Assembly (NCBI GenBank): GCA_963513935.1 | Contig: OY740765.1 | Span: 146,013,618-146,077,617, forward strand | DNA from: Aphrophora alni | Lineage: Eukaryota > Arthropoda > Insecta > Hemiptera > Aphrophoridae | Direction of reading: 5' to 3' | DNA length: 64,000 nucleotides | Part shown: positions 47,283 to 58,449 of the stretch, piece after piece | Position numbering within the stretch: the stretch's first letter is position 1 | Layout: every line of letters starts with the position of its first letter | Position numbers and translations under genes: made by a program | Notes under the pieces: model-generated | Seen by the model: only the letters and a program-made list of their open reading frames with translations | Databases searched by the model: none | Told to the model about the DNA's origin: nothing

Positions 47283-48023
47283 TTTATCATTATCTTTTTT
47301 CACTGATCTTCACGTTTCGTAGCCTTAGAAAACTGAAAAAGTTATTTACGACAATCAGTTCCTCCATCGTCGTTGTCGACTGTCCGTACGCAACTTAGGG
47401 GGCCCCAAAAATAGAGACAAGAACATAAAATTAGGTATAGGGGTTAACAGTGTGCACATATAAAACACTATTGAAATTCAGTGAAATGGAATTGAAAATG
47501 TCAAAATAGCGGCCATTTTAATGGTTTAAAAATATATATATCGAATGTTGTTCAACTTATAAAACACTAAATAACCTAAAAATTAAAAGATTTCAATTCT
47601 GCATGTAATACCAACCTTACCTCTTTAAGATGACAAATAACGAAGAAAATGTGATATTCCTAATTGCAAGATACCCGACAGTAACGAGTGGAGACTCTTT
47701 CACATATGTACAACTTCGAGGCCCGACAGAGTCTAGACACTGCACGAGCGAAGCGTGTGGAGACTATTTATATATATATACACATCTACCAAGCTGGTTA
47801 TGGCCTAACTGACGTCAATAGTAGTGATATACACAATTACGAAGTTCAGACAACCTGTGTAACAACAGTTTTAAACAAACTTACCCTACCGGATAAGACC
47901 TCTTGATCTACCAGTACAATTTAACATTTCTTACGAGATGCAAGAAACCAATCTTGGGCATTACATTTAGAGAATTTGTTTGTATTACATTATAAGTAGA
48001 CTACTATGATGGTGTCCATCAAC
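47283..48023 (+). repeat. Rep-C copy 6 (near full length)
   Basis: It begins CTGATCTTCACGTTTCG and CCTCCATCGTCGTTGTCG. AATTCAGTGAAATGGAATTG, GCATGTAATACCAACC, GTACAACTTCGAGGCCCG, ACGAGCGAAGCGTGTGGAG, CACATCTACCAAGC, GTAGTGATATACACAATTAC, GGGCATTACATTTAGAG and TATGATGGTGTCCATCAAC follow. It is the best reference for this family. Confidence 0.88.
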
Positions 48024-48959
48024 TTGTTCTTTATTATCCAGAATCACTCCCCAACATTTCTACCCTATTTACTGAACAATATGTATAAGATCAGAGAGAT
48101 AATTTGAGGGTAATGAAGACATATATATATACCGGTATATCGTTTAGTTTTGAAGCCAGTATATCACAGAAAGATTCGATTCTTTTGAATGTTAATTTAA
48201 CAAAGCTTTTTTTATTATTAAAATGAATTATTTCAAGATAGAAACTAATACCTATATTGAGGTTAGACATTAATTCAGACACGTGTATGTGTGACACAAA
48301 GACTCAAGATAATTATATCTCCTCTCATGCATGGATCATTAAACACTCATTACTGTAAAACAACTCAAGATAAGCATTCAACTTTCTATCAACTTTTTCA
48401 TAGAATAAAATTTTCTTTGACTTTCTCATATGTTACATAGGTTACATAGTATAGAGAAAGTTATGTGATAGGTTATAAAATCGTTGACGAGTTTGGTTTT
48501 TTTTTTTTTTTTATTGCGAAAACCCATTTTGAGGACCTCTGAAAAAAATCGTTATACTAACTCAAAAATATAAAATGATTGACAAATTTTATTAAAATTC
48601 AACCTGTAAGAACCCAACAACGTTATTGATCGGCATCTACATAAATGTCGATTCAAAATTATTCGATAAAAATATTCATTATTTAATCTGTGTAAATTTA
48701 AAGTGAACGAAAATTAACGGGAATAATTTCTATAAACCATTTCAGCCGTCAATTTAAATCAAACAATTTACGCTAAAGGCGTGATTATTGTGCAAACTGA
48801 GAACGTTTCAGCTCTATTAAAATATATAAAAATGTTTTTAAAATAATTTGTATACATTTAAAACGATATTCATGCTTATATTTTCAAATTGTTTTATTAC
48901 TTTAGTATGTTTAAATTAAACAATTGCATGAGAAACAAATAAGACACCAAGTTGAAAAT
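48024..48959. other. Unannotated DNA
   Basis: It contains the TATAGAGAAAGTTATGTGAT phrase (48452) shared with 20660 and 26978, and a T run at 48498-48512. Confidence 0.45.
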
Positions 48960-49580
48960 AAATAAAATGCAGAAACAATAGAAACAGGTAAAGTTATGAA
49001 GTAAAATCAAACATGAAAACAGTTAATATTAGAGAAACGAGTTGAAAGCTAGAAAGAACAACAAACATGGGGGAAAACACGAGAAAAGAAACCAGTAAAT
49101 TTAGTTAAAAAGAAAACCAAACAAAAATTTAAAGTAAAAGTAAACAAACATAAAAAAATATGTAAAACGGGAAAATAAGACAGAAAACTCTTGGAATAAA
49201 AAACAAAACAGAAACCAATAAAATTCTAAGCAAAAATATTAAGTGAGATCAAACAAATATGAACACAGCCAAAAATATAAGAAATATCAGTCAGAACAAT
49301 AGTCATGGAAAAAACAAAATAAAAATAACCGCACAAAATCCATACAAATAAACAATATATAAATAAGAGAAAAACAAAGAAACTAACAGAAAAAAAGCTA
49401 ACTAAATACAAAAAAAAACAGAACAAACTTCCAAAGAGACAAATTAAACAAAAAATAAACCAAACACAAATAAAAAAAACAAATCAATGTGCAAATGGTA
49501 AATAAAATACAACAAACGGTAAATAACTAGAAACCAGAAAAGTATCAAAATAAAGAACATGCAAAATAAATAAAATATGT
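48960..49580. repeat. A-rich, strand-asymmetric low-complexity tract
   Basis: About 620 bp where the + strand is dominated by A with C and G but little T (AAACAAAC, AAAAGAAACC words). GATCAAACAAATATGAACAC near 49245 echoes AATCAAACATGAAAACAG near 49007, suggesting decayed ~240-bp tandem units. Confidence 0.6.
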
Positions 49581-50214
49581 TAACCCAACTTTTTCCTATT
49601 AACTCGTGCATCATTTTGAGTAATTTAAACCAAGATTAAGCCATTGTAAACAGGTTAGAACAAGTGAAGAGAGAAAGGTCTCGTAGCTCAGCGTGTGCAG
49701 TCGAGTGTATCACTGCCCATGTTTACTGAACCATATAAAGCGAAGATAATATTGCAATGAAGCTCACTGAAGAAGTTCCAACAATTAATACGAGGCCCGA
49801 GGTGCCGCGAGTACAATAAATGGATTATTTGTCTTATTGAGTCTTAAATGTTAATTGTGACCCAATTTGAGTTAATATGTTGTCAGAAAAATAAGTGGCG
49901 TGAATGTTATTAGGAATTGTTATACATTTTAATTTTAAATTAAAAACTTTTATATACAGTCTAGGGATATGTAACTTAACTTCAGCTGGTATTAAACAAC
50001 ATGAGTGTCACTTTTTACCGATTTCTACCATTTATTGTGACGTCATACTCCTAAATAAAAGGTATTTTTTCTTCTTCAATTTACCAGTACACGAACTATA
50101 TGGTAAGAGTGGTAATCGTCAAAATTTCAACCTCTGCTTTTTGACATGCATCGCGTTTTATGACCTCGGGAAACAAAAAAAAAACTATTTTCAACATGTA
50201 CGTCGTTGTCTGTA
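49581..50214. other. Unannotated DNA
   Basis: TCGTAGCTCAGCGTG at 49681 looks like a tRNA D-arm/A box, but no T-arm follows. The 103-codon frame at 49904-50215 shows no domain. Confidence 0.4.
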
Positions 50215-50675
50215 GCCTACGTAAGCAGGATAGCCATCACACAAATTAAGATATTAATTTTAGTATAGAGTACTCATACAAAACCCTATTGACAATTTTT
50301 TTAAATAGTTGAAAACGTCAAAATGGTCCCGTTTTTCAAACAATGTTTTATCATATCTCGTGTGTTTTTCAACTTATAACACACTATAAAAGATAATCAA
50401 AACTTATAGATTTAAATTATACATGTGATGGTACCCACATCACCTCTCTACCATAACAAATACCAATGTTACTGTTAGAAATCTAATTTCGAACTCTGAC
50501 CTACCAAAAAAAAAGTTATATTCTTATAATTATGAGAAAAGACCCCTTGATATTAGCAATACAATTTAACATTATCTACAAGGCACAAGAAACAAACTTT
50601 TGGGAATTGCATCTGGAGTATCTACTTGTATTACATTGTATGATTGGGTTGGGTAAGTACCATGTTGGTTCTAAC
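50215..50675 (+). repeat. Rep-C copy 7 (internally deleted)
   Basis: It contains TTGACAATTTTTTTAAATAG, GTCAAAATGGTCC, TTTTTCAACTTATAACACAC, ATGTGATGGTACCC, ACCTCTCTACCATAACAAA, then a jump to ACCCCTTGATATTAGC, ATACAATTTAACATTATC and GGGTTGGGTAAGTACCATG. Confidence 0.8.
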
Positions 50676-50974
50676 CAAATATTGTTTTTGAACAGTTCAA
50701 ATCTTTTGCAGAATTAGTAAATATAATACAGCAGTCAAATTCCATGTTTACATTATATACAGGATGTTTATTTAAAAACATTACGCTAAAACCTTCAACA
50801 CTAAACGTGTGATAAAAAAATATTTCGGAAGAAAGTCGTGTGAATCGGAAGGGATAATAATGTGGTACAATTCATATCTGACCCAGAGAACGTTTTGAAG
50901 ATCATTTCAAGAAAGTTTGAAATAGCAACTCAGGTTCTTTTTTAGTAGATTAAAATTCTACGCGAAAAAACTAA

Positions 50975-51194
50975 CAACTTTTGTACGAAATTATTTTTCA
51001 TCCGACGTTTAGTTCTTAAAATGTTTAACTAAAAAATTGTTTAAAGAATCCAAATTCAAGTTGATTAAACTAAAATTGTAGCCAAAGGTTGTTTGTTTCA
51101 AATTTTGTTAAGGTTTTTCGAGGTGACATATTGAGGATATTTGGAGTTTCGAAAAATGAACGTCGGATGAAAAATAATTTTAACAAAAGTTGTT
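50975..51194. mobile_element. Small inverted-repeat element
   Basis: Left CAACTTTTGTACGAAATTAT and TTTTCATCCGACGTT (50975-51009) is the reverse complement of right AACGTCGGATGAAAA and ATAATTTTAACAAAAGTTG (51159-51194). A second copy of the right terminus plus its flank is at 57001-57057 in the other orientation, which shows that this end is mobile. Confidence 0.65.
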
Positions 51195-51208
51195 TTATAC
51201 ATAGAAGT

Positions 51209-51238
51209 TAAATCTGGTGTATACATACACCAGATGTT
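51209..51238. repeat. Perfect short hairpin
   Basis: ATCTGGTGTAT, two bases, ATACACCAGAT: an 11-bp perfect stem just outside the element at 50975-51194. Its left arm is also present at 57001. Confidence 0.8.
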
Positions 51239-52204
51239 TTAGTAAATCTAAAACATTTACTATTTTTATAAATGTTGGTTGATATTAAAAAAAAACTGGA
51301 TTACTGTTAAAAACAATGTTGATTAAAATTGTTTTTAATGTTGATTGCTACTTTACATAAATGTCGGGTGAATGGTCACTATTTAAAAAACAACGTTGTA
51401 CGTAATTTTTAGAAAAATATTGGTCTTTTAACAAATTTTGGCTGCTATTTAAAAAAATACTTCAATGATATTGAAAGGATGTTAATTGCTATTTAAACGA
51501 ATATTATTTCCTATTTTCAAAAACATCGAGCTGTTGGTAATTTTTTCTTCTCGTAATATGAACTTCAAAACATCCTACGTCTTTCGAACGCAAATCTAAA
51601 TATGAATCATAAGTAAAATCCGATGAGTGAATTTTAAACAAATAAATAATTTGTATTTATGATAATTATAATTGAATTTAAGTATACAGACGTTTCTGAA
51701 AATTAATCCAATGTTTAAATGGCAGACTTTTATGTCGCGAGAGTTTTCTAGAAAATTCTAATTGTCTTCATCAGGATCCCGTCAGCTTCAAGCAATAAAC
51801 TTAAAGCCAAACGCTCCGCTCGCACGCAACCAAGATGACCTTGAACACTAAATAATTATAATTGTTTTGCAGTTACTGACAGAAATGCACCAACATAAGT
51901 TTTCTAACCTTCGAACAAAAGAATTCTTGGTTAAACAATTATAACATTCTGTTTTTTATAGGTAATCATTCAGAAAAATGTATACAGAATATTTTAATCT
52001 GAAGCTTAGTTTTGACTCTAAGATTAATAGTTTATCGCATGGCTTTATAATTACTTTCAATGGCGTATTAACCGGACCCATTGCAACCTCCCTTAAAGTA
52101 AAGGAATTATTTTTTTCCATGATTAATTTTAATTTGTATTAATGGTTCTATAAACATAAATTATTTATACAATGGTTTGCCTCATATTAACTGAAGCTCC
52201 GGAA
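51239..52204. other. Unannotated AT-rich DNA
   Basis: No coding or RNA signal recognised. Confidence 0.5.
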
Positions 52205-52527
52205 GAATTTAGAGAAAAATTTATATGTAGATGAAGAGATACGTTACAACGATGAAAAGATTGATATATTTACTGTTAATTTTAGTGGACCAGGGATGAT
52301 GCTAAGATGAAATAAGTCGGCAAGGAACACAGAGGATGCATTGATCAATTTTATAGAATAATACATTAAGGAGATTGGTGATAGAAATTGAGGAACAGAT
52401 AGTAGAGGATTGTGTTGTAGAAACTGATAAAATATAAAAGAGAGAGTTTAATCTGAAAGTAGATGGTCAGGTAATGAATAGCCCAGAGAAAAAGAGGTAG
52501 ATATTAAGGGGACGCTAAGTGCAAATT
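52205..52527 (+). repeat. 153-bp satellite, diverged left edge
   Basis: There are about two decayed units. The one from 52390 has GAGAGAGTTTAATCTG and AGATGGTCAGGTAATGAAT, a subtype otherwise seen only at the far right edge (55420-55470). Confidence 0.75.
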
Positions 52528-54669
52528 GAAGAACAGATGTCTTGTAGATTTGGTTATGGAAACTGGTATGACAAGAAGCTGTGGAGATATAGTTTCACCT
52601 TATGAGAGGTGTTCAACCAATGGATAGTCCAGAGAAAAGGGGATGAAGATAGATCATTATGAAGATGAGAGGTGCTAATTGAAGAACAGATGTCTTGTAG
52701 ATTTGGTTATGGAAACTGGTATGACAAGAAGCTGTGGAGATATAGTTTCACCTTATGAGAGGTGTTCAACCAATGGATAGTCCAGAGAAAAGGGGATGAA
52801 GATAGATCATTATGAAGATGAGAGGTGCTAATTGAAGAACAGATGTCTTGTAGATTTGGTTATGGAAACTGGTATGACAAGAAGCTGTGGAGATATAGTT
52901 TCACCTTATGAGAGGTGTTCAACCAATGGATAGTCCAGAGAAAAGGGGATGAAGATAGATCATTATGAAGATGAGAGGTGCTAATTGAAGAACAGATGTC
53001 TTGTAGATTTGGTTATGGAAACTGGTATGACAAGAAGCTGTGGAGATATAGTTTCACCTTATGAGAGGTGTTCAACCAATGGATAGTCCAGAGAAAAGGG
53101 GATGAAGATAGATCATTATGAAGATGAGAGGTGCTAATTGAAGAACAGATGTCTTGTAGATTTGGTTATGGAAACTGGTATGACAAGAAGCTGTGGAGAT
53201 ATAGTTTCACCTTATGAGAGGTGTTCAACCAATGGATAGTCCAGAGAAAAGGGGATGAAGATAGATCATTATGAAGATGAGAGGTGCTAATTGAAGAACA
53301 GATGTCTTGTAGATTTGGTTATGGAAACTGGTATGACAAGAAGCTGTGGAGATATAGTTTCACCTTATGAGAGGTGTTCAACCAATGGATAGTCCAGAGA
53401 AAAGGGGATGAAGATAGATCATTATGAAGATGAGAGGTGCTAATTGAAGAACAGATGTCTTGTAGATTTGGTTATGGAAACTGGTATGACAAGAAGCTGT
53501 GGAGATATAGTTTCACCTTATGAGAGGTGTTCAACCAATGGATAGTCCAGAGAAAAGGGGATGAAGATAGATCATTATGAAGATGAGAGGTGCTAATTGA
53601 AGAACAGATGTCTTGTAGATTTGGTTATGGAAACTGGTATGACAAGAAGCTGTGGAGATATAGTTTCACCTTATGAGAGGTGTTCAACCAATGGATAGTC
53701 CAGAGAAAAGGGGATGAAGATAGATCATTATGAAGATGAGAGGTGCTAATTGAAGAACAGATGTCTTGTAGATTTGGTTATGGAAACTGGTATGACAAGA
53801 AGCTGTGGAGATATAGTTTCACCTTATGAGAGGTGTTCAACCAATGGATAGTCCAGAGAAAAGGGGATGAAGATAGATCATTATGAAGATGAGAGGTGCT
53901 AATTGAAGAACAGATGTCTTGTAGATTTGGTTATGGAAACTGGTATGACAAGAAGCTGTGGAGATATAGTTTCACCTTATGAGAGGTGTTCAACCAATGG
54001 ATGGTCCAGAGAAAAGGGGATGAAGATAGATCATTATGAAGATGAGAGGTGCTAATTGAAGAACAGATGTCTTGTAGATTTGGTTATGGAAACTGGTATG
54101 ACAAGAAGCTGTGGAGATATAGTTTCACCTTATGAGAGGTGTTCAACCAATGGATAGTCCAGAGAAAAGGGGATGAAGATAGATCATTATGAAGATGAGA
54201 GGTGCTAATTGAAGAACAGATGTCTTGTAGATTTGGTTATGGAAACTGGTATGACAAGAAGCTGTGGAGATATAGTTTCACCTTATGAGAGGTGTTCAAC
54301 CAATGGATGGTCCAGAGAAAAGGGGATGAAGATAGATCATTATGAAGATGAGAGGTGCTAATTGAAGAACAGATGTCTTGTAGATTTGGTTATGGAAACT
54401 GGTATGACAAGAAGCTGTGGAGATATAGTTTCACCTTATGAGAGGTGTTCAACCAATGGATAGTCCAGAGAAAAGGGGATGAAGATAGATCATTATGAAG
54501 ATGAGAGGTGCTAATTGAAGAACAGATGTCTTGTAGATTTGGTTATGGAAACTGGTATGACAAGAAGCTGTGGAGATATAGTTTCACCTTATGAGAGGTG
54601 TTCAACCAATGGATAGTCCAGAGAAAAGGGGATGAAGATAGATCATTATGAAGATGAGAGGTGGAAATT
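52528..54669 (+). repeat. 153-bp satellite, homogenised core of 14 units
   Basis: GAAGAACAGATGTCTTGTAG recurs at 52528, 52681, 52834, 52987, 53140 and so on to 54517, always 153 bp apart, with almost no differences. Two units carry the same A-to-G change (54003 and 54309), exactly 306 bp apart. No open frame crosses the core in either orientation, so it is non-coding. Confidence 0.97.
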
Positions 54670-55500
54670 GATGAACAGATGTCTGGTAGATGTTTAGTTG
54701 TGGAAACTGGTATGAAAAGAAGCTGTGGAGATATAATTTGACCTGATGACATGTGTTCAAGCAATGTATAATCCAGTGAAAATTGGATAAAGAAAAATGT
54801 ATTGCCACATTATGAAGATGGGAGGTGGAAATTGATGAACAGATAGCTGGTAGATGTTTAGTTTTGGAAACTGGCACGATAGAAGCTGTGAAAAGATGGT
54901 TTGACCTGATGGCAGATGTTCCAGCAATGGATACTCCAGTGAAATGGGGATAAAGATAGATCATTATGAAGATGGGAGGTGGAAATTGAAAAACAGATGG
55001 CTGGTAGATGTTTAGTTATGGAAACTAACTGGCATGATAGGAAGCTGTGGAGAGATGGTTTGACCTGATGGCAGATGTTCCAGCAATGGATACTCCAGTG
55101 AAATGGGGATAAAGGTAGATCATTATGAAGATGGGAGGTGGAAATTGAAAAACAGATGGCTGGTAGATGTTTAGTTATGGAAACTGGCATGATAGGAAGC
55201 TGTGGAGAGATGGTTTGACCTGATGGCAGGTGTTCAAGAAATAGATACCCCACAAACTGTCATGATAGGGAGCTTTAAATAGAGAGTTTGTTCTGAAAGT
55301 CCGGTGTTCAAGCAATGGCTGCACCAGAGAAAAAGAGAGGTAGTTATCAAAAGGATGCGAGGTGGAAATTTAGAAACAGAAGTTTAGTAATGAAAACTGG
55401 CATGACAAGGAGCTGTAAAGAGAGAGTTTGATCTGCAGGAAGATGGTCAGGCAATGATTGCCCAGATAAAATGAAAAAGAGGTATGCCATCAAGGAGATG
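54670..55500 (+). repeat. 153-bp satellite, diverged right edge
   Basis: Units of 164, 154 and 159 bp start at 54670, 54834, 54988 and 55147, with insertions and GATGGCAG(A/G)TGTTC in place of ATGAGAGGTGTTC, then further decayed units to about 55500. The minus-strand open frames over this part (His/Ser/Leu-rich repeats) are by-products of the repeat. Confidence 0.88.
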
Positions 55501-55610
55501 AAATTGTGTTTTTTGTGGTGACTGAAATAACTTGGTGTTTTGGAGAACGAGAGAGAGAAAGTGGGTGGCCTGACTGCTACCTAGGAAAAAGAAACAATGT
55601 TTAAATTGAG

Positions 55611-55878
55611 ATTTTTTCTTTCTGTTTAAAGGTAAAAACTTCTTGCTCATAATAGTCTTATAAAAAAACAAGGAAAAGAGTTTAAAATAAACACCCCTAA
55701 CCTTCGAATACTCTAATAACATCAGGGTCGGAAAAGAGCAAGAATTGGTAAAGAGAAACCTTCCAGAAAAGATAAAAGATGGGGATCTAACCCAAGACTA
55801 CATGAAAACAGATGTAGTTCCAGCTAGGCTTCCTCGGACCTTCACATCCAAACTCACAATAAGTGAGCCTCTTATGGT
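55611..55878 (-). repeat. Rep-A copy 19 (full length)
   Basis: It contains TTCTTTCTGTTTAAAGG, CCTAACCTTCGAATACTC, CATCAGGGTCGGAAAAG, GGGATCTAACCCAAGAC, TCCAGCTAGGCTTCCTCGG and ATAAGTGAGCCTC. It sits at the right edge of the 153-bp satellite. Confidence 0.88.
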
Positions 55879-56946
55879 AATACGTTTAAAATTGAAGTAA
55901 ATAATACAACAAAGATACAAACTTTTAAATTCATCCAATGTTTATTATTACTCTTATATGGGTCAGTTTCATTATGGAACGATTTCAAAACGGACTAAAC
56001 TAAATAAGTCGACCACATCCTATTTAATGATGTCAATAAAACGCTTCCGAAACCTCAACGAAACTAATGTCTATCTTTATTAGGCAATAAACACTGTACA
56101 GCAGCGGTGGTAATAAAAACGTTCAATTAAAGGAATGAATAGTGTAAGATTCTTTACTAAACGTCGACGGCCTTCCATAAAATAGATCCTTTGTACACGC
56201 GCAATAATATGTTCTAGCCTTTATCACTAGGGTCATTGAATGTCCTTATTTCAAGATATATTACACTTCTTAAGACTTTAGATTTATAGTTGTTTTGGGA
56301 GATGGTTGTGTATACGTTGATTTGGCAAATAAGACACTTAATAATAATAATACTTTATCAATCTTCAAAAGAACATAAGTCTCTCCTTTCGGAGGAATAG
56401 AATTTCTAAAATAAAATTAGCAACATTAAAAAAAAAAATCACTAAATACAATGTAATACATATACACAAAATATGTACAGAATAGATTGCTAAGAACAAG
56501 CAAAGAAAAAATAGAAACCAGCTCTCAAGTGGTGTAAAATAGTGGAGACAGTGGGTGATCATTGACGTCAGCAAGCAAGAAAAAACGAGTTTAATATTCG
56601 GATGTTTTGAGAAGACTGTACAGACTTTAAAAAACTTTATTAGCTTTGATGGTTTTTAAATGTGTAATAGCTAACATTGTGTATTTATACAACATTGTAT
56701 TTAGTGATATATTGTTTTAATAATTGAAGTGTAACTTTGTTTAAGCAAATCCATTCTTCAGAAAGGAGAGGTTTTTGTTCTTTGGAGTATACCAATAAAA
56801 CTTTATTAACCAACTTGCAATTCGTAAATAATTAGAAGTAAATTATATAAACAGGTTCCACTATTGATATGAACATAGAAGTATTTATAAAATATTTATA
56901 AATTCAAATTTCACAATTAAAAAAAAAAATTCGTGATAGTTGGAGA

Positions 56947-56948
<2 letters not shown>
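55879..56948. other. Unannotated AT-rich DNA
   Basis: Nothing recognised. Confidence 0.5.

Positions 56949-56990
<42 letters not shown>
56949..56990. repeat. (AT)n microsatellite
   Basis: About 20 AT dinucleotides, ending next to the shared element terminus at 57001. Confidence 0.95.
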
Positions 56991-57000
56991 TGTATATATT

Positions 57001-57057
57001 AACCAGATTTAACTTTTATTTATAAAACAACTTTTGTTAAAATTATTTTTCATCCGC
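57001..57057 (-). repeat. Second copy of the 51159-51225 element terminus
   Basis: ACCAGATTTAACTT, TATAAAACAACTTTTGTT and ATTATTTTTCATCCG are the reverse complement of 51159-51225 with few differences. Confidence 0.75.
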
Positions 57058-57107
57058 ATAACACGAAATCGGCGTAAAACAAAAACCCTCAAAGGCTTGT
57101 TTATAGA

Positions 57108-57385
57108 GAGTACAGGATTGGCAATCTCAAGGGAACATTATATTTTTTATCACATTGAGAATGAGTTTTATAGCTGAATCTATCTTTTTAATTGCAGTCT
57201 TAGGTTAGATCCCTCTATTTTATCTTCCCTATCAGATCTTTTTTAGAACAACAGCACTTTTCTAACCCTGACACTATTAAAGTATTCGAAGACTAGGGCT
57301 GTTTAATTAATACACTTTCTTTCTTTTTTTTTATAAGGCGATGATGACAGAGATTCCTTTCTTTGCCTTTAAACAAGAACAATGT
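57108..57385 (+). repeat. Rep-A copy 20 (full length)
   Basis: It contains GAGTACAGGATTGGCAATC, an inserted ATATTTTTTATCACATTGAG segment, and TCTTAGGTTAGATCCCTC, which includes GGTTAGATCCC (57203-57213), close to a pol III B box. CTATTAAAGTATTCGAAG, TTATAAGGCGATGATGACAG and GCCTTTAAACAAGAAC follow. Confidence 0.85.
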
Positions 57386-58218
57386 TTAACCATTTGTTAC
57401 ACAATCGTGCAACTATTTTAAAAATAAAGAACCAATTTTTAGATACGAGCGACCAAAAATTATGAAATAAAATAGGAGGTACTTTTTAGTCATACTGTTG
57501 AAGAATAGTAGAAAAAACACTACTTAGTTAAAGTAGTTCAAAACCGTTAATTCTAGTAACATTTGTAAGGTCTCTACGATGGTGGTCTTCGAAATGTGTT
57601 GCATACATATATCTATTATTGCAAGAGATAAGATCGTAGGTGCTTTTCAAGTTACTGTAACTTGGGTCGCATCGTTCTGCTGTTTTATCCTTGTTACCGT
57701 CTTAAGAATCGAGACATTTTCAAAGATCCAACGCCCGAGGTTCACATAATTTCAAATGACTTTCACAAAGTGTGTTTGTATAGATATCACCTGATAATGT
57801 GTTAAGAGTTAACGATGACACCGTCGGATAGTAGAAACAAGCAAGGAAGTGTTTCGAATTGCATTCACGCTGAGGAAGAACAAAGACTTAAAAGAGAATG
57901 AATACAAAAGCTATTAAATTGTTAAGAGAAAGGTCAAATGATTGTATTAAAATAGATAAACAAGATTCATGTAATTGTGAGAGACAATGGCGTGTTAATC
58001 AATCAAGAAATGAGGCCCCGAGGCGCTCAGCAGGAGCCCAGGGTGCCCACGTCATAAACCTTCAACAGAGCTTAGTAATGATTTCGGCTTTTAGTATTGG
58101 TTTATTGTTTGTAAGAATAGAGTGATTTAGTAAGCGGTGTTTCGGTTTATACAGGGTTTAGTAAATAAGGCGCCAAAGCTAAATATAGCGTTTCGTATAA
58201 GTGTATCACAATTGCATT
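57386..58218. other. Unannotated DNA with a GC-richer piece
   Basis: At 57985-58060, GTTAATCAATCAAG is followed by GAGGCCCCGAGGCGC and GGAGCCCAGGGTGCC. The 75-codon frame across it has no known domain. It might be a conserved non-coding element, but that is untested. Confidence 0.35.
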
Positions 58219-58449
58219 TTTTTTTTTAAGGCGAAAAAAAATCTTCAAAAAATGCATAAATTAGAAACCCTAGAATACTTTAACAGCATTGGGGTCAGCA
58301 GAGAACAAGAGTTGATTAAGCGAGACCTGATAAGAAAGATGAAAGAGAAGGTTCTAACCCAATATTACATAAACAATTGTGTAGATCCAGCTAGGGACCT
58401 CGTGATTGCTATACCTGTACCCACTTAACGTAAGTTCCTGTTGTCAGGG
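58219..58449 (-). repeat. Rep-A copy 21
   Basis: It contains AAGGCGAAAAAAAATC, CCTAGAATACTTTAACAGC, GAACAAGAGTTGATTAAGCG, GTAGATCCAGCTAGGG and the outer end TCCTGTTGTCAGGG. The 75-codon open frame at 58201-58428 is the antisense Rep-A frame, shared by several copies, and not a demonstrated gene. Confidence 0.85.

Noticed and set aside
49681..49740. Possible tRNA (TCGTAGCTCAGCGTG)
   Set aside because: There is an A-box-like D-arm only; no T-arm, anticodon stem or acceptor pairing could be drawn.
54543..55253. Minus-strand open frames with repeated ISTSHLHND-like peptide
   Set aside because: They follow the diverged 153-bp satellite units and are not open across the homogeneous core, so they are by-products of the repeat.
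57898..58125. 75-codon frame over a GC-richer patch as a host exon
   Set aside because: No recognised domain, no convincing splice sites at both ends, and composition alone is not enough.
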